From contig CAKUMG010000473.1 in assembly GCA_934667465.1 (NCBI GenBank), forward strand, positions 1-5,486: 5,486 nucleotides of DNA, written 5' to 3'. Position 1 is the stretch's first letter; each line of letters begins with the position of its first letter. Position numbers and translations under genes: made by a program. Of this stretch, positions 1 through 5,486 are shown piece after piece. A model generated the notes under the pieces. That model worked only from the letters and a program-made list of their open reading frames with translations, had not been told where the DNA came from and searched no databases. The stretch is from an uncultured Actinoplanes sp. (GTDB lineage: Bacteria; Actinomycetota; Actinomycetes; Mycobacteriales; Micromonosporaceae).

Positions 1-2193
1 CAGCGTATGCAGCTGGAGCGGCTGCGCAAGTTCGACCTTCGCCGGCTGCCCGCGGCCGACGAGGAGGTCTACCTCTTCCAGTGCGTGGCCCGCGACAACC
101 CGTCCGACGACCGGCTCGTGGCCCTCGCCCAGGTCCGCGACCTGACCGAGCTGCGCGAGCAGGACGGCCGCCTGGTCGCGCTGCCGACCGTGGAGGGCCT
201 GATCGGGGCGAGCCTCGACTCGATCCGCCGGGCACAGACCCGCCGCGCGTCGAAGGCCCGGTTCAACACCAACCGGATCATCCTCTACGTGTGGCCGGTC
301 ATCGACCTCACCCAGGAGGAGGTCGAGCTGCTCGCCGCGCGCGTGCTGCCGACCACGGCGGGCGCGGGCCTCGAGGAGATCACGTTCATCGGCCGGCGCC
401 GTGACCAGGAGACCGGCGCGCTGATCAAGACCGCGGTCCGGATGACGCTCGGCGTCACGGGCGGCGCGGAGGTCACGTTCGGGGAGGTCACCGACGAGCC
501 GCTGGAGCCGCTGGACGCGTACCGGCTGAAGGTGTTGCGTGCCGCGAGCCGGAACACCGTGTATCCGTACGAGCTGACGGGGTTGCTCGGCAGTTTCGTG
601 GAACACGACCTGGACGAGTCGCACACGCTGGTGCCGGTCGACCGCCCGAAGGGGCTCAACAAGGCGGCGATCGTGGCGGGCGTGGTCACGACCGTGACGT
701 CGCGGCACCCCGAGGGCATCGCCCGGGTCGTGCTGCTCGGCGACCCGACCAAGTCGCTCGGCGCGCTCAGCGAGGCGGAGTGCCGCCGCGTCATCGCCGC
801 CCTGGACCTGGCCGAGTCGATGCGGGTGCCGCTGGAGTGGTACGCGCTGTCCGCCGGCGCCCGGATCTCGATGGAGTCCGGCACCGAGAACATGGACTGG
901 GTGGCCGCGGCGCTCAAGCGCATCGTCGAGTTCACCCAGGACGGCGGCGAGATCAACATCGTGGTCGCGGGCATCAACGTCGGCGCGCAGCCGTACTGGA
1001 ACGCCGAGGCCACGATGCTGATGCACACCCGCGGCATCCTGGTCATGACCCCGGACTCGGCGATGGTGCTCACCGGCAAGCAGTCGCTCGACTTCTCCGG
1101 CGGCGTGTCGGCCGAGGACAACTTCGGCATCGGCGGCTACGACCGGGTGATGGGCCCCAACGGCCAGGCGCAATACTGGGCGCCGACGCTGACGGCCGCG
1201 CGGGACGTGCTGATGAGCTACTACGACCACTCGTACGTGGTTCCCGGCGAGCCCGGCCCGCGGCGCGCCACGACGACGGACCCCAGGGACCGCGACGTGT
1301 CGGGCTTCCCGCACGCGCACGGGGACTTCGCCACCGTCGGGGAGATCTTCTCGGCGACCGCCAACCCGGACCGCAAGAAGGCGTTCGACATCCGGACGGT
1401 CATGCGCGCGGTGTCCGACCAGGATCACCCGGTCCTGGAGCGCTGGGCGGGCATGGCCGACGCCGAGACCGCCGCGGTGCAGGACGTGCACCTGGGCGGC
1501 ATCCCGGTCACGCTGCTCGGCATCGAGTCGCGCTCGGTGCAGCGGCGCGGTTTCCCGCCCACCGACGGCCCCGACACGTACACGGCGGGCACGCTGTTCC
1601 CCCGCTCGTCGAAGAAGGCGGCCCGGGCGATCAACGCGGCCAGCGGCAACCGGCCGCTGGTGGTGCTGGCGAACCTGTCCGGTTTTGACGGTTCCCCCGA
1701 GTCGATGCGCAAGCTCCAGCTGGAGTACGGCGCCGAGATCGGCCGGGCGATCGTCAACTTCCGCGGCCCGATCGTCTTCTGCGTGATCTCGCGCTACCAC
1801 GGCGGCGCGTTCGTGGTCTTCTCCAAGGCCCTGAACCCGAACATGACGGTCCTGGCCCTCGAGGGCTCGTACGCTTCCGTGCTCGGCGGCGCCCCCGCCG
1901 CGGCGGTCGTCTTCACCGGCGACGTCAACGCCCGGACGGCCGCCGACCCGCGCGTCCGGGAATGCGAGGCGCGCGTGGCGGCGGCGACCGGCACCGAGCG
2001 GGCCTCGCTGACCGCGGAGCTCGACGAACTGCGCGCCTCGGTCCGCGCCGAGAAGCTGGGCGAGGTGGCCGCGGAGTTCGACCGCGTCCACGACATCCAG
2101 CGCGCGGTCCGGATGGGCTCGGTCGACGCGGTCGTCAGCGCCGCCGAGCTGCGCCCCCGCATCATCGAGGCGATCGAGTCGCGCCTCGGCTGA
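1..2193 (+). CDS. Fused acyl-CoA carboxylase, C-terminal part with carboxyltransferase domain (5' partial)
   Basis: The frame is open from base 1, and the ATG at 7 is only an internal Met with no room for a ribosome site, so this is the C-terminal part of a longer protein. Numbering from that Met, residues 1-180 resemble the end of the central region of eukaryotic-type acetyl-CoA carboxylase (NRIILYVWPVIDL at 89-101, then YPYELTGLL at 186-194). Residues from about 182 to 728 form a full carboxyltransferase domain: the N-half has LSAGARISM (281-289, compare SANSGARIG in eukaryotic enzymes) and a glycine-rich segment near 355-385; the C-half has LGGIPV (496-501), ESRSV (507-511) and NLSGFDGSPESM (556-567). 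A charged helical stretch covers 645-695. This domain moves the carboxyl group from carboxybiotin to an acyl-CoA in the cytoplasm, giving malonyl-CoA or methylmalonyl-CoA type products. Biotin carboxylase and biotin carrier domains are expected upstream, outside the window (inference). The acyl-CoA substrate cannot be told from the sequence. An alternative is a separate beta subunit, but the central-region homology argues against it. Confidence 0.9.
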   Translation, partial: QRMQLERLRKFDLRRLPAADEEVYLFQCVARDNPSDDRLVALAQVRDLTELREQDGRLVALPTVEGLIGASLDSIRRAQTRRASKARFNTNRIILYVWPVIDLTQEEVELLAARVLPTTAGAGLEEITFIGRRRDQETGALIKTAVRMTLGVTGGAEVTFGEVTDEPLEPLDAYRLKVLRAASRNTVYPYELTGLLGSFVEHDLDESHTLVPVDRPKGLNKAAIVAGVVTTVTSRHPEGIARVVLLGDPTKSLGALSEAECRRVIAALDLAESMRVPLEWYALSAGARISMESGTENMDWVAAALKRIVEFTQDGGEINIVVAGINVGAQPYWNAEATMLMHTRGILVMTPDSAMVLTGKQSLDFSGGVSAEDNFGIGGYDRVMGPNGQAQYWAPTLTAARDVLMSYYDHSYVVPGEPGPRRATTTDPRDRDVSGFPHAHGDFATVGEIFSATANPDRKKAFDIRTVMRAVSDQDHPVLERWAGMADAETAAVQDVHLGGIPVTLLGIESRSVQRRGFPPTDGPDTYTAGTLFPRSSKKAARAINAASGNRPLVVLANLSGFDGSPESMRKLQLEYGAEIGRAIVNFRGPIVFCVISRYHGGAFVVFSKALNPNMTVLALEGSYASVLGGAPAAAVVFTGDVNARTAADPRVRECEARVAAATGTERASLTAELDELRASVRAEKLGEVAAEFDRVHDIQRAVRMGSVDAVVSAAELRPRIIEAIESRLG

Positions 2194-2212
2194 GCTGAGC
2201 TGCGCTGCCTCC

Positions 2213-2252
2213 ACCGCCCGGTCGGTCGCTTCGGTGACCGGCCGGGCGGTTT
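2213..2252 (+). terminator. Rho-independent terminator after the carboxylase
   Basis: Twenty bases after the carboxylase stop lies a 16-bp stem (2214-2229 with 2234-2249). It is closed as C(UUCG)G, the very stable tetraloop, and has only two G-U wobbles and no mismatches; A2213-T2250 can add one more pair. TTT follows at 2250-2252. The U tract is short, as is common in high-GC actinobacteria. The short T run lies on the + side, so it mainly serves the carboxylase, though the hairpin could also slow transcription arriving from the convergent LysR gene. Confidence 0.85.
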
Positions 2253-2306
2253 CGTCGTCGGCCCCGCACGGCTGCCGGGCGGCGACCGGGCCGCCGGGGT
2301 CCGGGG

Positions 2307-2459
2307 CAGGACGCGACCGTGCGCAGGGCGTCGAGGTGGGGGCCGGGGGTCAGGACGCAACCGCGCGCAACGCGTCGAGGTCGGAGTCCGGGGGTCAGGA
2401 CGCGACCGTGCGCGTCGGGGTCCGGGGAGTCAGGACGCGACCGTGCGCAGGGCGTCGAG
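2307..2459. repeat. Degenerate tandem repeat copying the 3' end of the LysR gene
   Basis: Four units start with CAGGACGC at 2307, 2351, 2396 and 2431, with spacings of 44, 45 and 35 bases. A partial unit (the GGGGTCCGGGG spacer) precedes the first at about 2296-2306. The fourth unit is the actual end of the LysR gene (its stop and last nine codons). Unit 1 matches it over 29 identical bases (2307-2335 against 2431-2459). Unit 2 differs at four of those 29 bases. Unit 3 lacks about ten bases in the middle. Read on the - strand, units 2, 3 and 4 each end in a TGA; unit 1 has TGC instead. No separate gene is evident in this gap. Confidence 0.85.
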
Positions 2460-3317
2460 CACGGTGCGGACCGACGCGCGGTGCAGCGTCTCGGGGCGGG
2501 CCAGCACGTCGATGTGGCGGCCGGTCGTCAGGTCGGCGAGCGGCCGCAGCACGAGCCGCGGGTCGGGCGGCGTCGTGTGGGCCGGCAGCAGTGCCAGCGC
2601 CTCCCCCGCCGCGACCAGGGAGGCCGCGACGGTGAAGTCGTTGATCCGGTGGCGGACCTCGAGCGGACGCCCGGCCGCCGCCGCGATCGCGGTCAGCACC
2701 GCGGCCAGCGGAAACCCCTCGTGCACGCCGATCCACGGCCAGGCGGCGGCGTCGGCCGCGGTGAGCCGGTCACGCGGGGCGAGCGGATGGCCGGCCGGCA
2801 TCGCGACGTACAGCGGCTCGTACCGGAGCGGGATCACCGTCAGCCGGTCGGCGGGCCAGGGCGAGCTGTGCGCCGGGCGGTGCGCCAGCACCAGGTCGTG
2901 ATCGCCGACCAGGGCCGGGAACTCCGCGTGCGGCACATCACGGTCCGCGCACCGCACCGGCGGCCCCCCGCTTTCGGTGAGCCGCGCGATCAGCGGCGCG
3001 AACCAGGCCAGCCCGGCACTGTGGAACGCGGCCACGGTGACCGGTGTGCCCGGCGCGTCCAGGTAGTCGCCGACGGCCCGGGCCGCCCGGTCGAGCGCGG
3101 TCAGCACCTCGACCGCTGCCGCCGCCAGGGCCCGGCCCGCCTCGGTCAGCACCAGCCGCCGCCCGCTGCGCTCGGTCAGCGGCACCGGCGCCGAGCGCTG
3201 CAGGACGGCGAGCTGCTGGGACACCGCTGACGGCGTGACGTGCAGCGCGCGGGCCACCGCGGCGACGCTGCCCCGCTCGCCGAGCTCGCGCAGCAGCCTC
3301 AGGTGATGCGTGTCCAT
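2430..3317 (-). CDS. LysR-family transcriptional regulator
   Basis: This is a complete 295-residue protein, the usual length for the family. The N-terminal winged helix-turn-helix is clear: GSVAAVARALHVTPSAVSQQ (16-35) is the DNA-binding motif, followed by the wing and LVLTEAGRAL (55-64). A linker helix runs to about residue 88. The effector-binding domain follows (about 92-275), with the usual LYVAMPAGHPLA (169-180) and a late GEALALLPA (238-246). LysR proteins bind as tetramers to the region between themselves and a divergent target and respond to a small molecule; the inducer cannot be predicted here. The gene is divergent from the EamA transporter with 77 bases between starts, which makes that transporter the likely target and autoregulation likely (inference). 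The ATG at 3317 puts the helix-turn-helix at the normal distance from the N-terminus; only a weak GGGG lies upstream as a ribosome site. Its last codons belong to a tandem repeat that continues past the stop. Confidence 0.93.
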   Translation of the reverse strand: MDTHHLRLLRELGERGSVAAVARALHVTPSAVSQQLAVLQRSAPVPLTERSGRRLVLTEAGRALAAAAVEVLTALDRAARAVGDYLDAPGTPVTVAAFHSAGLAWFAPLIARLTESGGPPVRCADRDVPHAEFPALVGDHDLVLAHRPAHSSPWPADRLTVIPLRYEPLYVAMPAGHPLAPRDRLTAADAAAWPWIGVHEGFPLAAVLTAIAAAAGRPLEVRHRINDFTVAASLVAAGEALALLPAHTTPPDPRLVLRPLADLTTGRHIDVLARPETLHRASVRTVLDALRTVAS

Positions 3318-3323
3318 TTTCGT

Positions 3324-3334
3324 TAGCCCCGCTA
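3324..3334. promoter_or_regulatory. Dyad TAGC-N3-GCTA, possible LysR operator half-site
   Basis: TAGC (3324-3327), CCC, GCTA (3331-3334) is a perfect interrupted palindrome with T and A at its ends, seven to seventeen bases upstream of the LysR start codon. LysR sites usually follow T-N11-A within a dyad; here the ends are T-N9-A, so the match in spacing is imperfect. Position and symmetry support an autoregulatory site, but a dyad this short can arise by chance. Confidence 0.3.
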
Positions 3335-3374
3335 CATCGTCACTTCACAGGTTGGCTTCTTGTCCACCGTATCG

Positions 3375-3387
3375 GCCTGCCGCAGGC
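3375..3387. promoter_or_regulatory. Dyad GCCTGC-C-GCAGGC over the EamA ribosome site
   Basis: This is a perfect six-base dyad with one central base, ending seven bases before the GTG start of the transporter. It includes CAGG (3383-3386), the only Shine-Dalgarno-like stretch at proper spacing (8 bases). As DNA it could be an operator; as RNA, GCCTG and CAGGC could pair around CCG and hide the ribosome site. GC-rich DNA makes such dyads fairly common, so confidence is low. Confidence 0.3.
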
Positions 3388-3394
3388 TTCCGGG

Positions 3395-4318
3395 GTGACA
3401 GGAGATCTTCTTTTAGTGGTCGTGGCCGTGGTCTGGGGCAGCAGTTATCTGGCCGCCAAGACGCTGGTCGTGGCCGGCGGCGTGCTGGTGGTGCTGGCGC
3501 TGCGCTACCTGGTGTCGATGGCGGCGATGCTCCCGCTGATGAATGGGCGGCGCCCGTCGCGCGGCGAGCTGCGAGTGGGGCTGCTGCTCGGTGGGACCCA
3601 GGCCGCGGTGCTGGCCCTGGAGACGTACGGGGTGTCACTCACCAGCGCCACCAACGCGGGCGTGCTGATCAGCCTGACGATCCTGCTCACCCCGCTGCTG
3701 CAGGGCGGCCTGCCGCCACGGTTCTTCCTGGCCGCCGCGGTCGCGACCGGCGGCGTGGCGCTGCTGGTCGCGGGCCCGGGACTGCGTACGCCGTCGGTGG
3801 GCGACGCCCTGATGCTGGCCGCGGCCGGGGTCCGCGCCGTGCACGTCACGCTGTCCGGGCGCCTCAGCCGCCCGGCCTACGACACTCTCACGCTGACCAC
3901 GGTGCAGACAGTGGTCGGGGCTGTCGTCTTCACCGCCGCGGCCGGCCCGGCACTGCTCCCGGCCGCCACCGGGCTCGGGGCCGGCGAGTGGCTGGGCGTG
4001 CTGTACCTGGCACTCGGCTGCAGCGTCTTCGCGTTCGTGGTGCAGCTGTGGGCCGTACGCCGCACCTCCCCCGCCCGGGCGAGCCTGCTGCTCGGCACGG
4101 AGCCGGTGTGGGCCGTGCTGATCGGCATCGGACTCGGCGGGGAGCACCTGACCGGGCTCGCGGCGGCCGGCATCGCCCTGGTCCTGGGCGGCACGTTCTG
4201 GGGCCAGCGGGTGGAGCGTGCCCACCGCACGGGCGCGGCCGGAGTGCCCGCCGGCAGCCCCGATCCTGGAGCACGCACCTCGCAGACCTCCGCGGCGAGC
4301 TCGTCCGCGGCGAGCTGA
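3395..4318 (+). CDS. EamA/DMT-family membrane transporter
   Basis: This is a 307-residue hydrophobic protein with the ten-helix, two-repeat plan of the drug/metabolite transporter superfamily. The first EamA half covers about 4-128: VVWGSSYLAAK (12-22) is the typical first-helix signature, then RYLVSMAAMLPL (37-48) and the helices around 62-128. The second half covers about 136-269, with AFVVQLWAVRRTSPARAS (213-230), LLLGTEPVWAVLIG (231-244) and a last helix ending in FWG (268-270). Members sit in the cytoplasmic membrane and usually export amino acids, metabolites or drugs; the substrate here is unknown. The start is GTG at 3395, with a weak CAGG site eight bases before it; there is no in-frame ATG upstream in the gap, and this start puts helix 1 right at the N-terminus. 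The tail after residue 270 is hydrophilic, Ala/Ser-rich and not conserved in the family. Its end (about 297-307) and the TGA are encoded by the start of a 15-bp tandem array. Control by the divergent LysR protein is likely. Confidence 0.9.
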   Translation: MTGDLLLVVVAVVWGSSYLAAKTLVVAGGVLVVLALRYLVSMAAMLPLMNGRRPSRGELRVGLLLGGTQAAVLALETYGVSLTSATNAGVLISLTILLTPLLQGGLPPRFFLAAAVATGGVALLVAGPGLRTPSVGDALMLAAAGVRAVHVTLSGRLSRPAYDTLTLTTVQTVVGAVVFTAAAGPALLPAATGLGAGEWLGVLYLALGCSVFAFVVQLWAVRRTSPARASLLLGTEPVWAVLIGIGLGGEHLTGLAAAGIALVLGGTFWGQRVERAHRTGAAGVPAGSPDPGARTSQTSAASSSAAS

Positions 4319-4449
4319 TCCGCGGGCAAGCTGATCCGCGGGCGAGCTGATCCGCGGGCAAGCTGATCGGCGGCGAGCTAACCCGCCGCGAGCTGATCGG
4401 CGGCGAGCTAATCTGCGGCGAGCTGATGCGCAGCGAGCTGACACGCCGA
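4297..4449. repeat. Ten-unit 15/16-bp tandem array (minisatellite)
   Basis: Ten head-to-tail units with core (G/A)AGCTGATCCGCGG(G)C start at 4297, 4312, 4328, 4344, 4360, 4375, 4390, 4405, 4420 and 4435. Units 2-4 are 16 bases (an extra G) and the others 15. A half-matching unit lies at 4282-4296. Units 2-4 are nearly identical and alternate GAGCT/AAGCT; divergence rises toward the right end. The array starts inside the last codons of the EamA gene, and unit 2 supplies its TGA (4316-4318). Each unit carries AGCT and many carry the palindrome CCGCGG. Function is unknown: a replication-slippage minisatellite is the simplest reading; iteron-like protein binding is possible. Confidence 0.9.
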
Positions 4450-4470
4450 TCCGGCCGTGCCGGGACGGCG
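4444..4470 (+). terminator. GC-rich hairpin downstream of the EamA gene
   Basis: CGCCG (4444-4448) pairs with CGGCG (4466-4470) and CCGGC (4451-4455) with GCCGG (4459-4463), separated by one A-A mismatch and one U-G wobble, around a CGT loop. It directly follows, and slightly overlaps, the last repeat unit. There is no T run after it, so this would be a GC-hairpin type terminator, if it is one. A smaller 6-bp hairpin (4482-4487 with 4496-4501) follows. The rest of 4471-4530 shows no gene or site I recognise. Confidence 0.4.
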
Positions 4471-4530
4471 GTGCGGCGGGTCTCGGCTCTTGCGGGCCGA
4501 GGACGGTGGGTGGTCGATCGGGGCGGGAAC

Positions 4531-4574
4531 GACGAAGGCGCCGGCTCCCTGGGGCGGGGGCCGGCGCCTTCGTC
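4531..4574 (-). terminator. Strong hairpin terminator after the cellulase gene, probably bidirectional
   Basis: A perfect 15-bp inverted repeat (GACGAAGGCGCCGGC at 4531-4545 with its complement at 4560-4574) can be extended by one U-G and three C-G pairs to a 19-bp stem with a six-base loop (4550-4555). It begins 14 bases past the cellulase stop on the - strand and faces the convergent EamA gene on the other side. Neither side has a real T run (the - strand continues GTTCCC), so it acts through stem strength alone. Such hairpins are common at gene ends in high-GC actinobacteria. Confidence 0.75.
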
Positions 4575-4587
4575 CGTACGGTGGGTC

Positions 4588-5486
4588 TTAGCTGGTCGGG
4601 AAGTTGTCGGCGGTGCGGATCCGGCTGCGGAGCAGGACGCCGGACTCGGACAGGCCGCTGGTGCCGGTGAAGTTGCTGCCGGCGCAGGCGCCGGACTTCA
4701 GGGCGGCGGTGGCCTCGTTCTTGTCGGCCCAGCTCCAGTTGGCGTAGCCGATCTTGAGACGGTCGAGCAGGTCGAGCCAGGTGTTCGTGCTGGCGGCGTC
4801 GACCGAGCCGCCGCCGTCGGCCGTACCGGTGCCGAACTCGCTGACGAACAGGGGCAGCGACGCGGCGGCCTTCTGGACCTCGGCGCGGTAGTTGTCCTTG
4901 TGGGAGCCCGCGTAGAAGTGGAAGGCGTACATGATGTTGCTCGCCTTGACCGGGTTGTTGATGATCTCGGCCGAGCCGGAGCCGTCGGAGACGCCCAGCG
5001 AGGACCAGCCGCGGGTGCCGACGATGACGACGGCGTCCGGGTCGTTGGCGCGGATGACCGGGATGACCTGCTCGGCGTAGCTCTTGATCGAGGTCCAGCT
5101 GACGCCGTTGGGCTCGTTGGCGATCTCGTAGATGACGTTCTTCTTGTCGGCGTTGCGGGCGCTGACGGCCTTGAAGAAGGTCTTGGCGCGCTCCAGGTTG
5201 TAGTTCGGGTCACCCGGGTTGAGCGTGTGGAAGTCGATGATCGCGTACATGCCGCGGGCCTCGGCCTGGTCGACCAGCGTGTTGACCTGGCTGGTGAAGC
5301 CGGACGGGTTGGTCTCGTAGCCGCCCTCCTGCACGTACATGGCGATCCGGAACAGGTCGGCGTTCCAGTCGTTGGCCAGCGCGCCCATCGCGGTGGCGTT
5401 GTAGCAGCTCGGGAACCACTGCAGGCCGTGGCTGCTCATGCCGCGCAGCTGGATCGCCTTGCCGTGCTGGTTGCAGAGGTTGACGC
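4588..5486 (-). CDS. GH5 family cellulase (endoglucanase) catalytic domain, N-terminus outside window
   Basis: The frame is open to the right edge of the window; the Met at 5439 is internal, since the frame before it reads NLCNQHGKAIQLRG, the conserved opening of GH5 cellulases leading into MSSHGLQWF. Numbering from that Met: RIAMYV (31-36) is an early core strand; DFH (69-71) holds the conserved His; IYEIANEPNG (103-112) carries the catalytic acid/base Glu109; YAFHFYAGSH (171-180) has the conserved His/Tyr; LFVSEFGTG (197-205) carries the nucleophile Glu201; NWSWADK (234-240) has the substrate-stacking Trp. Both catalytic glutamates are intact. The pattern fits subfamily GH5_2, endo-beta-1,4-glucanases that retain configuration. 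The chain ends soon after the barrel (TAA at 4588-4590), so there is no C-terminal cellulose-binding module. A signal peptide and perhaps an N-terminal binding module would lie past the window (inference from the family, which is secreted). Confidence is high for the family and moderate for cellulose as substrate. Confidence 0.93.
   Translation of the reverse strand, partial: VNLCNQHGKAIQLRGMSSHGLQWFPSCYNATAMGALANDWNADLFRIAMYVQEGGYETNPSGFTSQVNTLVDQAEARGMYAIIDFHTLNPGDPNYNLERAKTFFKAVSARNADKKNVIYEIANEPNGVSWTSIKSYAEQVIPVIRANDPDAVVIVGTRGWSSLGVSDGSGSAEIINNPVKASNIMYAFHFYAGSHKDNYRAEVQKAAASLPLFVSEFGTGTADGGGSVDAASTNTWLDLLDRLKIGYANWSWADKNEATAALKSGACAGSNFTGTSGLSESGVLLRSRIRTADNFPTS

Larger units (their letters stand above)
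3318..3394. promoter_or_regulatory. Divergent control region between LysR and EamA genes
   Basis: These 77 bases must hold the start signals of both genes and are less GC-rich than the coding sequence around them. TTCACA at 3344-3349 (+ strand) resembles a -35 box and TGGACA on the - strand (about 3361-3366) resembles another, but no convincing -10 boxes sit at the right distance, so I do not assign promoters. The layout (LysR gene divergent from a transporter) is the classic place for LysR operators. Two dyads inside it are listed separately. Confidence 0.5.

Noticed and set aside
7..9. ATG at base 7 as the true start of the carboxylase
   Set aside because: The frame is open to base 1, no ribosome site is visible, and homology to the central region implies the protein continues upstream.
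285..1130. Long open frame on the - strand inside the carboxylase (281 codons)
   Set aside because: It lies opposite a well-recognised carboxyltransferase domain; the Ser/Ala/Arg-rich translation has no family features and is the usual antisense shadow in high-GC DNA.
2307..2459. Target duplication or footprint of an insertion sequence or integrated element
   Set aside because: There are four units at short regular spacing, no terminal inverted repeats and no transposase or integrase remnant; local slippage explains it better.
2319..3230. 303-codon + frame opposite the LysR gene
   Set aside because: The translation is Arg/Gly-rich with no motif, while the - strand has an intact LysR helix-turn-helix and effector domain.
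3344..3375. Sigma-70 promoter for the transporter (TTCACA with a downstream -10)
   Set aside because: No acceptable -10 hexamer occurs at 16-19 bases from the TTCACA, so I did not list a promoter.
3310..4350. 346-codon + frame overlapping the transporter
   Set aside because: It gives a Gly/Arg/Ala-rich translation without domains and overlaps the clear EamA frame, whose ten helices are continuous.
4297..4449. CRISPR array
   Set aside because: The units are contiguous 15/16-bp copies with no unique spacers and no cas genes nearby.
4698..5213. Ser/Thr/Arg/Pro-rich - strand frame within the cellulase
   Set aside because: This is a shifted-frame reading of the GH5 domain; its low-complexity composition reflects codon bias only.

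Overview
The window is very GC-rich with strong G/C bias at third codon positions, which points to a high-GC actinobacterium. The combination of a eukaryote-like single-chain acyl-CoA carboxylase, a GH5 cellulase and divergent LysR/EamA genes would suit a filamentous actinomycete, perhaps of the Micromonosporaceae. That genus-level guess is inference.

Layout: (1) Bases 1-2193, + strand: the C-terminal part of a large fused acyl-CoA carboxylase, holding the end of the central region and the whole carboxyltransferase domain; the 5' end lies outside the window. (2) 2194-2429: an intergenic gap with a textbook hairpin terminator with a UUCG loop, then a degenerate tandem repeat whose units are copies of the last codons and stop of the next gene. 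(3) 2430-3317, - strand: a LysR-family regulator. (4) 3318-3394: a short divergent control region with two small dyads. (5) 3395-4318, + strand: a ten-helix EamA/DMT transporter, the likely target of the LysR protein. (6) 4297-4449: a ten-unit 15/16-bp tandem array that starts inside the transporter's last codons and supplies its stop codon, followed by GC-rich hairpins. (7) 4588-5486, - strand: the catalytic domain of a GH5 cellulase, truncated at its N-terminus by the window edge.

The genes form two convergent pairs (carboxylase/LysR and EamA/cellulase) around one divergent pair (LysR/EamA), and each convergent junction has a strong hairpin. Only LysR/EamA look functionally linked. The carboxylase (acyl-CoA carboxylation for lipid or polyketide precursors) and the cellulase (secreted plant-polymer breakdown) appear to be independent neighbours.

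I see no convincing new multi-gene system. The most unusual signals are the two tandem-repeat arrays, each placed exactly at the 3' end of a gene and each containing that gene's stop codon.
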